From Candidatus Omnitrophota bacterium (GTDB lineage: Bacteria; Hinthialibacterota; Hinthialibacteria; Hinthialibacterales; Hinthialibacteraceae), in the NCBI GenBank assembly GCA_013177805.1, contig JABLXU010000019.1, positions 62,001-126,000 of the forward strand: DNA of 64,000 bases, given 5' to 3'. Below, one piece after another: positions 37,490 to 46,946 of this stretch. The notes below the pieces were generated by a model. It was not told the origin of the DNA and did no database searches. It saw only the letters and a program-made list of their open reading frames with translations. Within the stretch, counting starts at the first letter, position 1; each line of letters starts with the position of its first letter. Made by a program: the position numbers and the translations under genes.

Positions 37490-38446
37490 ATGAAAGAAAC
37501 ACTTCCTGGCCTCTTGTTCCCCCATGCCGATCCAGGAAAATTCGTCCAGCGCATTTCTCACCCGGCCATGGCCACGATTTTTGAGATTTGGATACACGAT
37601 CCCGGGACGGACTACGCGCGGCAAGCGGCGCGGGAAGCGTTCGAGGAACTGGTCCGGCTGGAAAGCGAACTCAGCCGGTACATTGAAACCAGCGATATCT
37701 CCCGCGTCAATCAGGCGTTTCCCGGCCAAGCGGTCCGGATCGGCCTGGAAGCGTTTGAGTGCCTGAAGGAGTGCGCCCGGCTCTATGCGGATACCCACCA
37801 ACTGTTTGATATCACCCTCGGCAACCGGATCGATCCATGGAAACATCCCCGGCGGTCTGTCGCGCCTTTCTCCGCCCCCGCACAACCGGTCCCCATTCCC
37901 CACCGCCCCTTTCCCCTTGCTTTGAACGAAGCCGGGCACACGGTGTGCTGGAATGAGGAGGGCCATATTCTCGACTTGGGCGGTTTTGGCAAGGGGTACG
38001 CCATCGGCCGGATGGCGGAAAAGCTGCGTGAGTGGGAAATCGATTCCGCCCTGATTCATGGCGGTTTCAGCACCGTCCAGGCCTTGAATCCGCCGCCGGG
38101 TCTCGCAGGATGGCCGGTGGCCTTGCGTGATCCCCGCACGGGCAGTGTGCTTCGGATGATCCAATTGAACAATCAATCAATAAGCGGTTCGGGGCTTCGC
38201 CAAGGGCCGCATATTATCGATCCCCGTACCGGCAATCCCGTGACGGGAAACCGGGCGGCCTGGGCGATGGCCCCCCGTGCGGCAGTGGCCGACGCGCTCT
38301 CCACTACATTTATGATCATGACGAAAGATGAGATCCGCCGCTTTTGTCAATCCCATCCGGGAACCGAGGCCTGGATTATGGAGGAAGAAAACATATGGTG
38401 CGCGGAGGATGAAAGCGGAAATGCCATATATGGGCGTTCTCAATGA
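37490..38446 (+). CDS. apbE: ApbE-family FAD:protein FMN transferase
   Basis: The 318 residues fit ApbE. Segments are HPAMATIFEIWIH near the start, ELVRLESELSRYIETSDISR, VNQAF, FDITLGNRIDPW, the flavin-binding ILDLGGFGKGYAIGRMAEKL, SALIHGGFSTVQAL, HIIDPRTGNPVTG and WAMAPRAAVADALSTTFMIM. The enzyme attaches FMN through a phosphodiester to Ser/Thr of exported or membrane redox proteins such as NqrB/C and RnfG/D. Most ApbE proteins are lipoproteins or secreted; here no signal peptide is visible at the first ATG, so it may be cytoplasmic or the start may be misplaced. No flavinylated partner gene is nearby. The gene follows tRNA-Arg by 68 bases. Confidence 0.9.
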   Translation: MKETLPGLLFPHADPGKFVQRISHPAMATIFEIWIHDPGTDYARQAAREAFEELVRLESELSRYIETSDISRVNQAFPGQAVRIGLEAFECLKECARLYADTHQLFDITLGNRIDPWKHPRRSVAPFSAPAQPVPIPHRPFPLALNEAGHTVCWNEEGHILDLGGFGKGYAIGRMAEKLREWEIDSALIHGGFSTVQALNPPPGLAGWPVALRDPRTGSVLRMIQLNNQSISGSGLRQGPHIIDPRTGNPVTGNRAAWAMAPRAAVADALSTTFMIMTKDEIRRFCQSHPGTEAWIMEEENIWCAEDESGNAIYGRSQ

Positions 38447-38465
38447 GAAATCAAAATCATAAAAA

Positions 38466-38510
38466 ATCCCTTGCCCACATTCTTTCCCAGAGGGAGAGGG
38501 AATCCATTCA
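38466..38510. repeat. Dispersed intergenic palindromic repeat, copy 5
   Basis: CCCTTGCCCACATTCTTTCC then CAGAGGGAGAGGGAATCC, between two convergent genes. It is more diverged than the copy at 28830 but has the same two halves. Confidence 0.55.
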
Positions 38511-38633
38511 TGTTCTCTTCTATGCTCACCCCACAATCCCTACCGCGAATTTCCTTAATTTAAATATATAAAATAAATAACTTAACCAATCCTACGTTGC
38601 GCATAGTTCCAATGCACCATTCAATAGGATAAA

Positions 38634-40688
38634 TTATCCATTTGGCACTGGCTTTTCCGGATTCGTCACCTCGAAACCGGGTGGGAACCATTTACGGCGG
38701 TCCGCCTCCTGGCCGATGGGCAGGCGGCCGCAGCGGCGCACGAGAGCTTTATAGAACTTGTCGGCCGCGCCGGGATCGCGTTGGGCGATACACATGCCGC
38801 CTTCGTATAGCGCCTGGGCGAGGAGCGGATCGTTATCGGGCAGCCGTTTCGCGGCCTGCCACATGAGGTCCGCCGCGATGTACCGGTAATGGAAGCGTTC
38901 CTCGGGCCGGGGGGCATGGCGCGCGGCCCGCTGCTTCTCATCCTCCCGGGCGGATAAGACCGCTGTCAACTCGGCGGGTTCGTGAGGAAAATTGATATTA
39001 TGTCGGTCCACGATACGAAATTGCATCGCGCCGGATTGTGAGAAGACTCCATTGTATGCCGTCCAATCCGGTTCCACCTCGGTGCCCATCAATTCCATTC
39101 CCTGTTGCCGGGCCCGCCGCGCGGCCGCGATGAGGTTTTCCGCCCGTTTCCGGTTCGAGTTTTTGGCGTTTTGACCCTCCCGGAGGAACCGCGAGTAGTC
39201 CTTGGCGGTCTTGAGAATATCTTCCGGGTAATATTTCAAGGCTTTTTCCCATTCCCCCTGGCGCGCCAGACGCCGGGCGAGCAGGTAGCGCAGTTTCTCC
39301 AGGACAGGACGCTGATTAGACCACCACCCGGCCCGGTTGTTCATCAAGATGGCATCCTTGGCGTGCTTTTGAAGGTATCCCTCCAGTTCCGCCACGGTCA
39401 GCACCCGCTCGGCGATATAGGCGGCGTCTTCCCAACAATTGCTCCGCGCGAAGGTATCCATCGCCTCGAGGTATTCCCGGCGGCCTAGTTTCAGCACACC
39501 CAGTTCGGCGCGGAGATCGGCATCTTCGCAGGAAGGAAACGTATCGGCGAGCGCACGGAGTAAATCCATGGCCTCGCCGATCTTCCCCTCCCGCAGCCAT
39601 ATTTTGGTTTGGATCCATTTCCCCCACGGGCTTTGGCTTTCCGCCAGGGACAACCATTTCCGCGCCCGTTCGATGCCGCCCACTTTATAACTGATCCAGG
39701 CCAGGGCTCCCGCCTCGTCCGGATCGAGCGTCACGCCGGCGGCGGTCACCGCGTCCATCCATTCTTGATGTTTGATGGGATGATCCTCCGCCATGATCCA
39801 CGCCGCGACGATCTTCCGGCACAGGGGATCTTCCACCACCATCCTGTCCACAGACGATTCCTGGAAAATCCGGGAACAACACCACATCAGGGAGCTGACA
39901 TTCTCCGCTTGTTCGGGTCTTGCCTGGAACAATTCAAAATAACGGCGCATGGCCTCCGGGTAGCGTTTTTCCCTGAAGAAAACCATCCCTTCCCATCCCA
40001 GGCTGTCCTGGCTCAATCCGAGAGAATCGCGAAAGCCCTCCTGCGCCAGGGCACGGGTTTGTTCGAAATAAAATCCCGCCCGGGACACGTCGAGAACAAT
40101 CCACGCTTTCCCCAGCATGAAGGCCGCCCAGGTAGAGCGGTAGCGCCTTTGCTCGGGCGGGAGAGCCAGTAGTTCATCCCAATATTCGACTGCTTCCTCG
40201 AAATCGTTTCCCCGGTAAGCGGCCGCTCCCCGGAGATACAGGGCGAACTCCAAGGGCAATTCCTGGAGGAATGCTTCATGGGGAGCCAAATCGAAGCGCG
40301 CCTTGGGTTCACAAGGGCTGAAACAAAAACAACTGTCCTGATCCGAGCCGTCGGCGTAGGTTTTCATGGCCTTGCGCATGGACTCATAACGTTGCAAAGC
40401 ATCGTCCCGTTTTTCGGCGGACCATCCGGCCGCGTCCAACGCCTCGCGTAAATCCTGGAGATCCATCTGGAGGGTAGTCTGCCATTTCGGCCGGATTTGC
40501 GTATTCTGAAATTCGGCGCCAGCCAGTTCGAGCAGGAGATGATAAAACCGCAACCGGGGGACGGAGAGAATTTGACCTTCATTGCCGTTAATAAAATAAG
40601 CCACGGGAAAATCCGGGCCACACCCATAGGAACGTGAAATCCCAAGTACGATCAGCCCCGCGATGAACGCCGGATACAGCCTCCTCAT
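38634..40688 (-). CDS. Exported TPR-rich protein, unknown function
   Basis: The ATG at 40688 overlaps the stop of the upstream DUF3142 gene (ATGA), giving 684 residues; the longer frame to 40784 would overlap that gene in another phase. The N-terminus MRRLYPAFIAGLIVLGISRS is a signal peptide, and the mature part begins near YGCGPDFPVAYF. The Cys may or may not be a lipobox, since the preceding residues are not ideal. Most of the rest reads as helical TPR-like repeats (FALYLRGAAAYRGNDFEEAV, EALVFFREKRYPEAMRRYFEL-like units, LGRREYLEAMDTFARSNCWE). A late segment RHAPRPEERFHYRYIAADLM and PLLAQALYEGGMCIAQRDPG precede the end. It is likely periplasmic and may work with the DUF3142 protein made from the same transcript. 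Confidence 0.85.
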   Translation of the reverse strand: MRRLYPAFIAGLIVLGISRSYGCGPDFPVAYFINGNEGQILSVPRLRFYHLLLELAGAEFQNTQIRPKWQTTLQMDLQDLREALDAAGWSAEKRDDALQRYESMRKAMKTYADGSDQDSCFCFSPCEPKARFDLAPHEAFLQELPLEFALYLRGAAAYRGNDFEEAVEYWDELLALPPEQRRYRSTWAAFMLGKAWIVLDVSRAGFYFEQTRALAQEGFRDSLGLSQDSLGWEGMVFFREKRYPEAMRRYFELFQARPEQAENVSSLMWCCSRIFQESSVDRMVVEDPLCRKIVAAWIMAEDHPIKHQEWMDAVTAAGVTLDPDEAGALAWISYKVGGIERARKWLSLAESQSPWGKWIQTKIWLREGKIGEAMDLLRALADTFPSCEDADLRAELGVLKLGRREYLEAMDTFARSNCWEDAAYIAERVLTVAELEGYLQKHAKDAILMNNRAGWWSNQRPVLEKLRYLLARRLARQGEWEKALKYYPEDILKTAKDYSRFLREGQNAKNSNRKRAENLIAAARRARQQGMELMGTEVEPDWTAYNGVFSQSGAMQFRIVDRHNINFPHEPAELTAVLSAREDEKQRAARHAPRPEERFHYRYIAADLMWQAAKRLPDNDPLLAQALYEGGMCIAQRDPGAADKFYKALVRRCGRLPIGQEADRRKWFPPGFEVTNPEKPVPNG

Positions 40689-41983
40689 GGAACCACCTCC
40701 ACGGAACCTACATCGATAAACATTCTCCCCGGATTGCCGTCCGGCTCGAGCCTGTACCAGGCAACCAGCGTTTCCTCGCCGCAACGGGGGGCGGGACCGG
40801 TGAACTCGCCGGCCGGCTCTCTTTCGAGAAAATCCCCCAAAACGTCATAAGCCACCACGTTCCCCGCGATCGCGCTTATCGAAAAGCGAATATTCCCCGC
40901 CACGTTCTGTTCGCCCGTGTTCTTCACCCAGATTTCGAACAACTGGGGCTGAGGATTGCGCGTTTCCGCCACGAAAGCCATGCGGGGATTGCGCCCGTCC
41001 ATGACGGCTTGCAGGGCGGGCCAAGGCCAGTTCAGGCGGTCGGAATCCACCGGCAGCCGGAACCAGAGCACCCCCCGGCAATGGAGCGGTGGTTCGCGCC
41101 GCAGCCAGCGGATCACGCCGGCCATCTCCTCCGCGTCAATCATCACCCGCTTGACCGTGGTTCCCGGTTTCGACACTACGGATTCGAGTTCGGCGCTCAG
41201 ACCCTGAAAGCGTCCCTTTGCATCGAAGAAAACGTCATAGCCATACGTGGGCAGCGCCAGATAATAAGGATGCCCCAGTTGGTCCGCCCGGCGGAGATAA
41301 CCGGGGATTCTTTTCGTGTCGCATAGGATGATGGGATCCTGAACAGTCCGGGGTTTGTCCAGCGAATGGACCTGCAGCACGTAGGCGGTGGTTTCCCGGA
41401 TCAATCCCGCAAAGTGGGGATTTTCCATCCAGGCAGGCAAGACCGTGATGGAGAAGGCCAGTTCCGGGCATTCGGTTTTCAACGCCATCAAAAAGGATCG
41501 GTAATCGGCCAGTTTGGAAGTGGGGCAATCGTAATCCAGCTGGAATTCACTCAATGTCAGGTGGTTAATGGCGGCTTCAGCCGCGATCCCGCGGATCAAC
41601 TCCCCGCAGCGCCGGACGGTCTCCGTCATTTGAGACGGAACTACATTGGCGGCGCTTTTAGCGTCGAAGCGAAGGACGGGAATCACAGGCTTTTGCGATT
41701 TCGCCAAGGATTCCCAGGATGGATGGACACGCCCCGCCAGCCGAATCCCGTTATTCCCCCCTTGAATTTCGGCGGCGAGCACCAGGAAGGCATCCGTGGA
41801 TTCACCGGCGCGTTCGGCCGCATGAGAGACCTCGTCCGTCCAGTCCCGTTGCCAGATATAAAACGCGTTAGGCAGCCGCACGGTCTTCCGTTCCGGAGGT
41901 AAAAAGCAAAACACCCCGGCCAACAGCGCCCATGCGGTCAGCACAATCCCTCCTGCGCAAAGAGCCATTTGTGATCGGATCAA
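40685..41983 (-). CDS. DUF3142-family exported protein
   Basis: A 432-residue protein with an N-terminal anchor or signal (GGIVLTAWALLAGVFCFLPP), then LPNAFYIWQRDWTDEVSHAA, the usual DUF3142 opening. Further segments fit a TIM-barrel-like fold: FLVLAAEIQ, VIPVLRFDA, LSEFQLDYDCPTSKLADYRS (the conserved Asp-rich strand), LAFSITVLPAWME, YYLALPTYGYDVFFD and GVLWFRLPVDSDRLNWPWPA. DUF3142 is related to glycosidase-like barrels but its activity is unproven. The listed start is a TTG giving a basic N-terminus; an ATG at 41968 is the alternative. The stop overlaps the start of the secreted TPR gene. Confidence 0.85.
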   Translation of the reverse strand: MIRSQMALCAGGIVLTAWALLAGVFCFLPPERKTVRLPNAFYIWQRDWTDEVSHAAERAGESTDAFLVLAAEIQGGNNGIRLAGRVHPSWESLAKSQKPVIPVLRFDAKSAANVVPSQMTETVRRCGELIRGIAAEAAINHLTLSEFQLDYDCPTSKLADYRSFLMALKTECPELAFSITVLPAWMENPHFAGLIRETTAYVLQVHSLDKPRTVQDPIILCDTKRIPGYLRRADQLGHPYYLALPTYGYDVFFDAKGRFQGLSAELESVVSKPGTTVKRVMIDAEEMAGVIRWLRREPPLHCRGVLWFRLPVDSDRLNWPWPALQAVMDGRNPRMAFVAETRNPQPQLFEIWVKNTGEQNVAGNIRFSISAIAGNVVAYDVLGDFLEREPAGEFTGPAPRCGEETLVAWYRLEPDGNPGRMFIDVGSVEVVP

Positions 41984-42220
41984 GAGAGAACCGTCCCGGT
42001 GGGATATGGTTTCGTCTTTTTTATGACGGAATGGCTACCGGATTTATTCTGAAGGATTTTTGTTTTCTTCTGCCGGATCTCAAGTGATCCCGCTCTTCGT
42101 TTTCTCTGAAAAAATGGCGACAGCCGGCCACAAAGTACTTGATTCGTTCATGTCATTCCATTCAAGATACACTTACTTATAGGTGGGCATCGTTTCCATC
42201 CGGAATCCAAAGGTCGTTCC

Positions 42221-45200
42221 ATGACCCAATTTTTTATCCCGCCACGGCGGAACCTGGTTATATTGGAAATGGCCGCTTGCCTGGCGGTCATGGCCGGACT
42301 GGGTTTCCCCTCACACCAGGCATCCGCCCAGCCGAATCCCGCCGAAATCTGGGCCAAGGTAGCCGAGGCCAACCAGGTGTGGTTGCGCGCGTCCCACCGT
42401 CAAATCGCTTACGAGATGGACTTCCACGCGTTCCGGGGAGATCAGTGGGATAATTCCCACGCGCGGATTTGGTTTTCCGGGCCGGACAAAATCCGGATGG
42501 AAATGGAAAACAACATTTCCTTGAAGTTGATTTACAACGAGGGGATCCGGGGGGTGTTCGACATCGTCGGCCAGCCGTTCTATTCGTTTGCCCCGCCGCC
42601 TTACGGATTTGGCATCGGTTTTCGGATCATGCCCCCTCTCGTGGCCGCCTTGCAGAGTCTGGATCCCGCCTCTCTGCGTCTGGCTGGAGAAACCACCGCC
42701 GCGGACGGACGGCCGCTGGTGATCCTTGAAGCGCCTTCGCTGTCCGGGTATTCGTTCGCCCAAATCGATCTGCCCACTTACGATTTCCGGCCTAACAAAC
42801 CGAACTTCACGTCCGCGCGGTTTTATGTGGATCCTGTTAACGGAACCTTGGCCCGGATCGAGGAAATCAACGATAATCTGGATCCTATCGAATCCAGCGG
42901 CGGTCCCATCTCCGCGGTTTGGGAATTCCCCAACAGGTATTTCATCACCCCGGAAGGCTTGGCTCCCCAAACTATCATCCACAGCCGGGATATGATCAAC
43001 CTGCGGATGGAGACGGTATTTCAATTTCAGCTGCTTCCCGGAGACATCTGGTTTGCCCGGGAAGCCCACACCCGCTTTGAGGACTGGTATGCCGCGCGCG
43101 GGAGCATCCTGAACGCGGTTCCCGGCCCGGCCGATCCCGCGCTATTCGACCTGAGAGCGGCCGGGATCATTATCAGCCAACCAGGGACGGGGACGGCAAC
43201 CATTGCCGGCCGTGTCATGCACAAAGACACGCACCAACCGGTGGAAGGCGCTATTGTACAACTTTACGCCAATCCCGAGAAAATCCGGGAACCGCTCCAG
43301 GCGGAAATCACCACCGGGCCGGATGGGGTCTTCGAATTCACCCAACTGACCGATCAACAGTATTATCTTATTGCAGGGAAGGCGGGATTGGTCAGTACGG
43401 CCAATATGCCGATGGATGTCCGAACGCACGAAAACCGGGTGCCCGTGGATTTTCATCTTCAGACCTGGGAAAGCGTATCGATCCGGGATGGCTACTCCGA
43501 AACCGGCTTGGAGCTCTATTTGGCCGATCCCCGGACCGTGAAAGGGACCGTGATCCGAAAGGATACCAACGAACCGGCCGCCGGAGCGCAGGTTTCGGCG
43601 GAGGCCGGGCGAGGCATACCTCCCTTGAAAACCATTTCCCGGGATGACGGCACATTCGAGTTTCAAAATCTCTCGGCCCGCACTTATTATTTTGCCGCCA
43701 AAAAGGAAGGTTTTTTTCCCTCGTTTTGGGAGGAAGGGCAATTGAACGAGGGGAGGAATTCATTTGCCCAGAGTGTGGATCTCAGCACCGCGCGGTCCAA
43801 GGAGGGCCTGGTACTGGAAATCGCGCCGGGAGGGATCATCACCGGCCGGGTGCTCGATCCCGAAGGTCAACCCGTAGCGGGAGCTTGGGTTTCTGCTAAT
43901 TGGGTAAACCATACGAAAAGCGATGCGCAGGGTGGATATCAATTCAACAGCCTGCCCACGACGGATTTGGCCCGCAACGCGGGAATCACGTTGATTGCAT
44001 CCGCTTCGGGATATTTAGGATGCGAAGTGGGGCCCATCCAGATTCCCAACTCCGCCACGCCCGTAGAACAAGACCTGATGTTGAACGCCGGAGGAATCAT
44101 TGCGGGAACGGTCAGCGATCCTACCGGCACGCCCATTCCCAACCTGCGCCTCAATCTGTTCAACCAAGAAATCACAGGAGAGGAAGCAGGACTTAAAATG
44201 ATGCGGTTGGGAATGCATCCCTTCGCACGCCAACCCCTTACCCACGAAAATGGAAATTATGCCTCCGGACGCTTGCTGCCGGGCAAATACACGATCAATG
44301 CCGCTACGGACGGGTACGAGAATTTCATCCAACGGGATATTGAAGTAGTTAACAATCAAGAAACAGAAGTGAATATCGTACTCACCCCAACGGTTCCCAT
44401 CGCGGGAACGGTCCTCGACGCGGACGGCGCGCCCTTAGCGGAAGCCGAGGTCTCCGTCTCGCGGGTGGAAATCCCCAAAGCCACAACCACCCCGGAATCC
44501 AGTAATCCCCCGGAAAAACGCATTATCTTCGTGACCCTGCAAAAGACCGATGAAGCCGGTGCGTTCTCTTTTAAGCAACTCAGTCCGGGCACCTACCACC
44601 TGACCGTGAAGGCCCCTCCCCGCGAAGGCCGGATTACACCCCGGCAGACCGTGGAAAACGTCTCCATTGGCCAAACCGCCTTGGTGATCCAATTACCCCC
44701 CTACCAGAACCGTCCCACATTGCGAGGCCTGGTCGTGGACGCTCTCACCGGCGATCCGCTTCCCTCGTTCACCATCCGCTGTGTGGAACCCCATGCGCCT
44801 TTGGATTATGAAGACCGGCAAGGCTTGATTCCGTATGGAGGACAAGGCCAAACCATCGAAAACGCCAGTGGCGAATTCTTCTTGTCCAATCTCGCGCCCA
44901 TCTCCCTCGAATTCATTGTCAGCGCGCCGGGTCATGCCGCCCGGGCCATCGGCCCCTTTCAATTCCAGCCCGAACAGGGAAAGGAAACCTGGGTGGCTCT
45001 CCCGCCGGAGGGGATCATCCATGGGACCGTATCCGCCTCCGGGGTCATGACTCCAATCCCGTTATCGCTCACGATCCGCCCCCACCTTACCGCCGCGCTG
45101 CAGGACAACCGGTACCTTCCACCCTGGCGCCTCGGGTTGAAAAGCCGGGTTCACCGGAACGGCTCGTTCGTGATTCAAAACATCCCCACGGGAATATATG

Positions 45201-46117
45201 ATGTTGAATTGACCGATTCGTCCGGGGCGGTGGCTTCGGCCTTGTGTGTGCAAGTCACATCTGGAGAGACAACCGCTTTGCCTTCCCTGCCCCTGAATCC
45301 CAAAAATCCGCCGGTTGTGTTCCAACTCCTTGTGAAGAATCCAGACGGAACTTCCTGCCCGAATCAGAACGTCCACCTGTACGGCAATGGTTTTCCAAAC
45401 CGGATTGATACAAAACAGACCGATGGCGATGGCCGCGTGGCCTTCGAAACCCGTTTGTATCACCCCGGCGAAACCTGGGTGGCCGGTGTGGGTGATGCCC
45501 CCATCCATCTGTATCCAGCCGATCCTGGCCAGGCGCCCCAGGAGTTGATTTACACCTCGTCAAAAGGCGAAGGCGTCCTGAGAGGAGTCGTAATCTACTC
45601 CGGCGATAACGTCCGCGATGAACCAGTCTATCTGATTGATGCCCGGCAACCCCCCCCGCTCCGGATTTACTCCCAAACCACTTCCGCCATGGGACGTTTC
45701 GCGTTCGAGGGTCTGCCTCCGGGAACGTATCAACTGATTATCGGGGGAAACAATCCCGGCAATCCGTTCCGGTGGACCGAAGTCTCCCTGGAGGAGAAGG
45801 AAGACCGGTTCCTGGAAATCTCCCTTGACGGTCCCGCGCTCACCGGCTTCATCCGTGGACCGGACACTCATCCGGCCGCCGGAGCCGATGTGCAAATCCG
45901 TCTGCCTGCCGCGCCAATGGCCATTTTCCGGCCGTACCTTGGGCTGCGGCTGGCCCGATCCGGGCAAGCGGATGAATTCGGGCAATACCGTTTCGCCGGG
46001 CTGCAGACCGGCCAGTATGAATTGTGGGCTTCACGGTATTCCATCGGCATCAGTCCCGTGCAGACCATCGAAGTGAAACCTGGCGAGGGAATCGAATGCC
46101 ACCTGCCGCTGAAGTGA
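42221..46117 (+). CDS. Secreted protein: LolA-like domain plus about ten carboxypeptidase-regulatory (CNA-B-like) repeats
   Basis: A signal peptide (MAACLAVMAGLGFPSHQASA) is followed by a LolA/DUF2092-like domain at about 40-310 (VWLRASHRQIAYEMDFHAFR, IRMEMENNISLKLIYNEG, and FYVDPVNGTLARIEEIND). From about 325 to the end come roughly ten beta-sandwich modules of about 85-100 residues. Each has GxVxDxxTxxPxxxAxVxxx early and GxFxFxxLxPGTYxLxxxxxG late, as in TIAGRVMHKDTHQPVEGAIV, TVKGTVIRKDTNEPAAGAQV, PIAGTVLDADGAPLAEAEVS and FAFEGLPPGTYQLIIGG. Such modules are peptidase-free stabilising or adhesive folds. The N-terminal half suggests lipid or lipoprotein contact. Probable cell-surface structural protein; ligand unknown. 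Confidence 0.92.
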   Translation: MTQFFIPPRRNLVILEMAACLAVMAGLGFPSHQASAQPNPAEIWAKVAEANQVWLRASHRQIAYEMDFHAFRGDQWDNSHARIWFSGPDKIRMEMENNISLKLIYNEGIRGVFDIVGQPFYSFAPPPYGFGIGFRIMPPLVAALQSLDPASLRLAGETTAADGRPLVILEAPSLSGYSFAQIDLPTYDFRPNKPNFTSARFYVDPVNGTLARIEEINDNLDPIESSGGPISAVWEFPNRYFITPEGLAPQTIIHSRDMINLRMETVFQFQLLPGDIWFAREAHTRFEDWYAARGSILNAVPGPADPALFDLRAAGIIISQPGTGTATIAGRVMHKDTHQPVEGAIVQLYANPEKIREPLQAEITTGPDGVFEFTQLTDQQYYLIAGKAGLVSTANMPMDVRTHENRVPVDFHLQTWESVSIRDGYSETGLELYLADPRTVKGTVIRKDTNEPAAGAQVSAEAGRGIPPLKTISRDDGTFEFQNLSARTYYFAAKKEGFFPSFWEEGQLNEGRNSFAQSVDLSTARSKEGLVLEIAPGGIITGRVLDPEGQPVAGAWVSANWVNHTKSDAQGGYQFNSLPTTDLARNAGITLIASASGYLGCEVGPIQIPNSATPVEQDLMLNAGGIIAGTVSDPTGTPIPNLRLNLFNQEITGEEAGLKMMRLGMHPFARQPLTHENGNYASGRLLPGKYTINAATDGYENFIQRDIEVVNNQETEVNIVLTPTVPIAGTVLDADGAPLAEAEVSVSRVEIPKATTTPESSNPPEKRIIFVTLQKTDEAGAFSFKQLSPGTYHLTVKAPPREGRITPRQTVENVSIGQTALVIQLPPYQNRPTLRGLVVDALTGDPLPSFTIRCVEPHAPLDYEDRQGLIPYGGQGQTIENASGEFFLSNLAPISLEFIVSAPGHAARAIGPFQFQPEQGKETWVALPPEGIIHGTVSASGVMTPIPLSLTIRPHLTAALQDNRYLPPWRLGLKSRVHRNGSFVIQNIPTGIYDVELTDSSGAVASALCVQVTSGETTALPSLPLNPKNPPVVFQLLVKNPDGTSCPNQNVHLYGNGFPNRIDTKQTDGDGRVAFETRLYHPGETWVAGVGDAPIHLYPADPGQAPQELIYTSSKGEGVLRGVVIYSGDNVRDEPVYLIDARQPPPLRIYSQTTSAMGRFAFEGLPPGTYQLIIGGNNPGNPFRWTEVSLEEKEDRFLEISLDGPALTGFIRGPDTHPAAGADVQIRLPAAPMAIFRPYLGLRLARSGQADEFGQYRFAGLQTGQYELWASRYSIGISPVQTIEVKPGEGIECHLPLK

Positions 46118-46293
46118 CCAGGAAGAATGAGCCCTCTAAAATCAAAAAGATTCCAGCGGGACAAGGCGATCCAACCCGAACACTTCGTTTTCTTCGCTTT
46201 TTGGTCATTCCAGGCAATTTGTGATACTTTCTTCCGTGGAAGAAAACCCACGTGAAAGGAGCTGTTTCCTCGCCGGGACGGGAGGGAAGCATT

Positions 46294-46713
46294 ATGAAAA
46301 AGAATGGCGTGTTCCGCGGCAAAAAAATTTTCCTGATTTCCGATGATCAAGCGGTGCTTCGCAACGTGCAAGATTGCGTCCTGCCCCACGACGGTGTGCT
46401 GTTTTACGCCGAAGCTCCCCGCGAGGCCTTGGGCAACGCGATGGCGAAGAATCCCGACTTGATCATTTACGATGACCGCATGCCGACATACAACGGTTCG
46501 AAGGTCATGATGCTTCTCAAGTACGCGCGGCCGAGCACGCGCATTCTGTTGTTATCGCTCACCAAAACTCCCCAGCGGGCCATCGACACGTCTGCCCAAG
46601 GGATTACCTATAGTATTCACCGGGAATCCAGTGCCCGTCACATCTATAATGCCATCAAGCATTGTCTGGGGATCGCCTCAGTCCCGCGCGTGGAAACTAC
46701 GGTTCCGGAATGA
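46294..46713 (+). CDS. Stand-alone response-regulator receiver domain, atypical
   Basis: The start is ATG 46294; the longer frame lacks conserved sequence. The 139 residues form one CheY-like receiver. IFLISDDQAVLRNVQDCV provides the acidic pair, LIIYDDRMPTYNG carries the phospho-acceptor Asp, and ILLLSLTKTP the Ser/Thr position. The usual beta-5 Lys-Pro is replaced: GITYSIHRESS has His-Arg there. The conserved Lys is normally needed for the switch, so signalling may be non-canonical or lost. No output domain is attached. It sits 233 bases before a hybrid sensor kinase on the same strand, a likely partner. Confidence 0.88.
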   Translation: MKKNGVFRGKKIFLISDDQAVLRNVQDCVLPHDGVLFYAEAPREALGNAMAKNPDLIIYDDRMPTYNGSKVMMLLKYARPSTRILLLSLTKTPQRAIDTSAQGITYSIHRESSARHIYNAIKHCLGIASVPRVETTVPE

Positions 46714-46946
46714 TCCAGCGGCCGGCCTTCCGCTTCCATCCCCGGCCGAATCGCTCCCCTTGATTCATCCCGCATTCCGCGTTGAATCTTCATAATTCCT
46801 GTAACAATGCCGATACTTTTTAAAGAGAAGATTGAAGTCATTTGTAAAAAAATATACTATAAGCCTAGGCGTATTTAGTAGACAAAAAATGCAAACTAAA
46901 CCGTCCTCCCCTCGATTTGCCGTCTGCGTTTTGTAAAGGAACGGTA

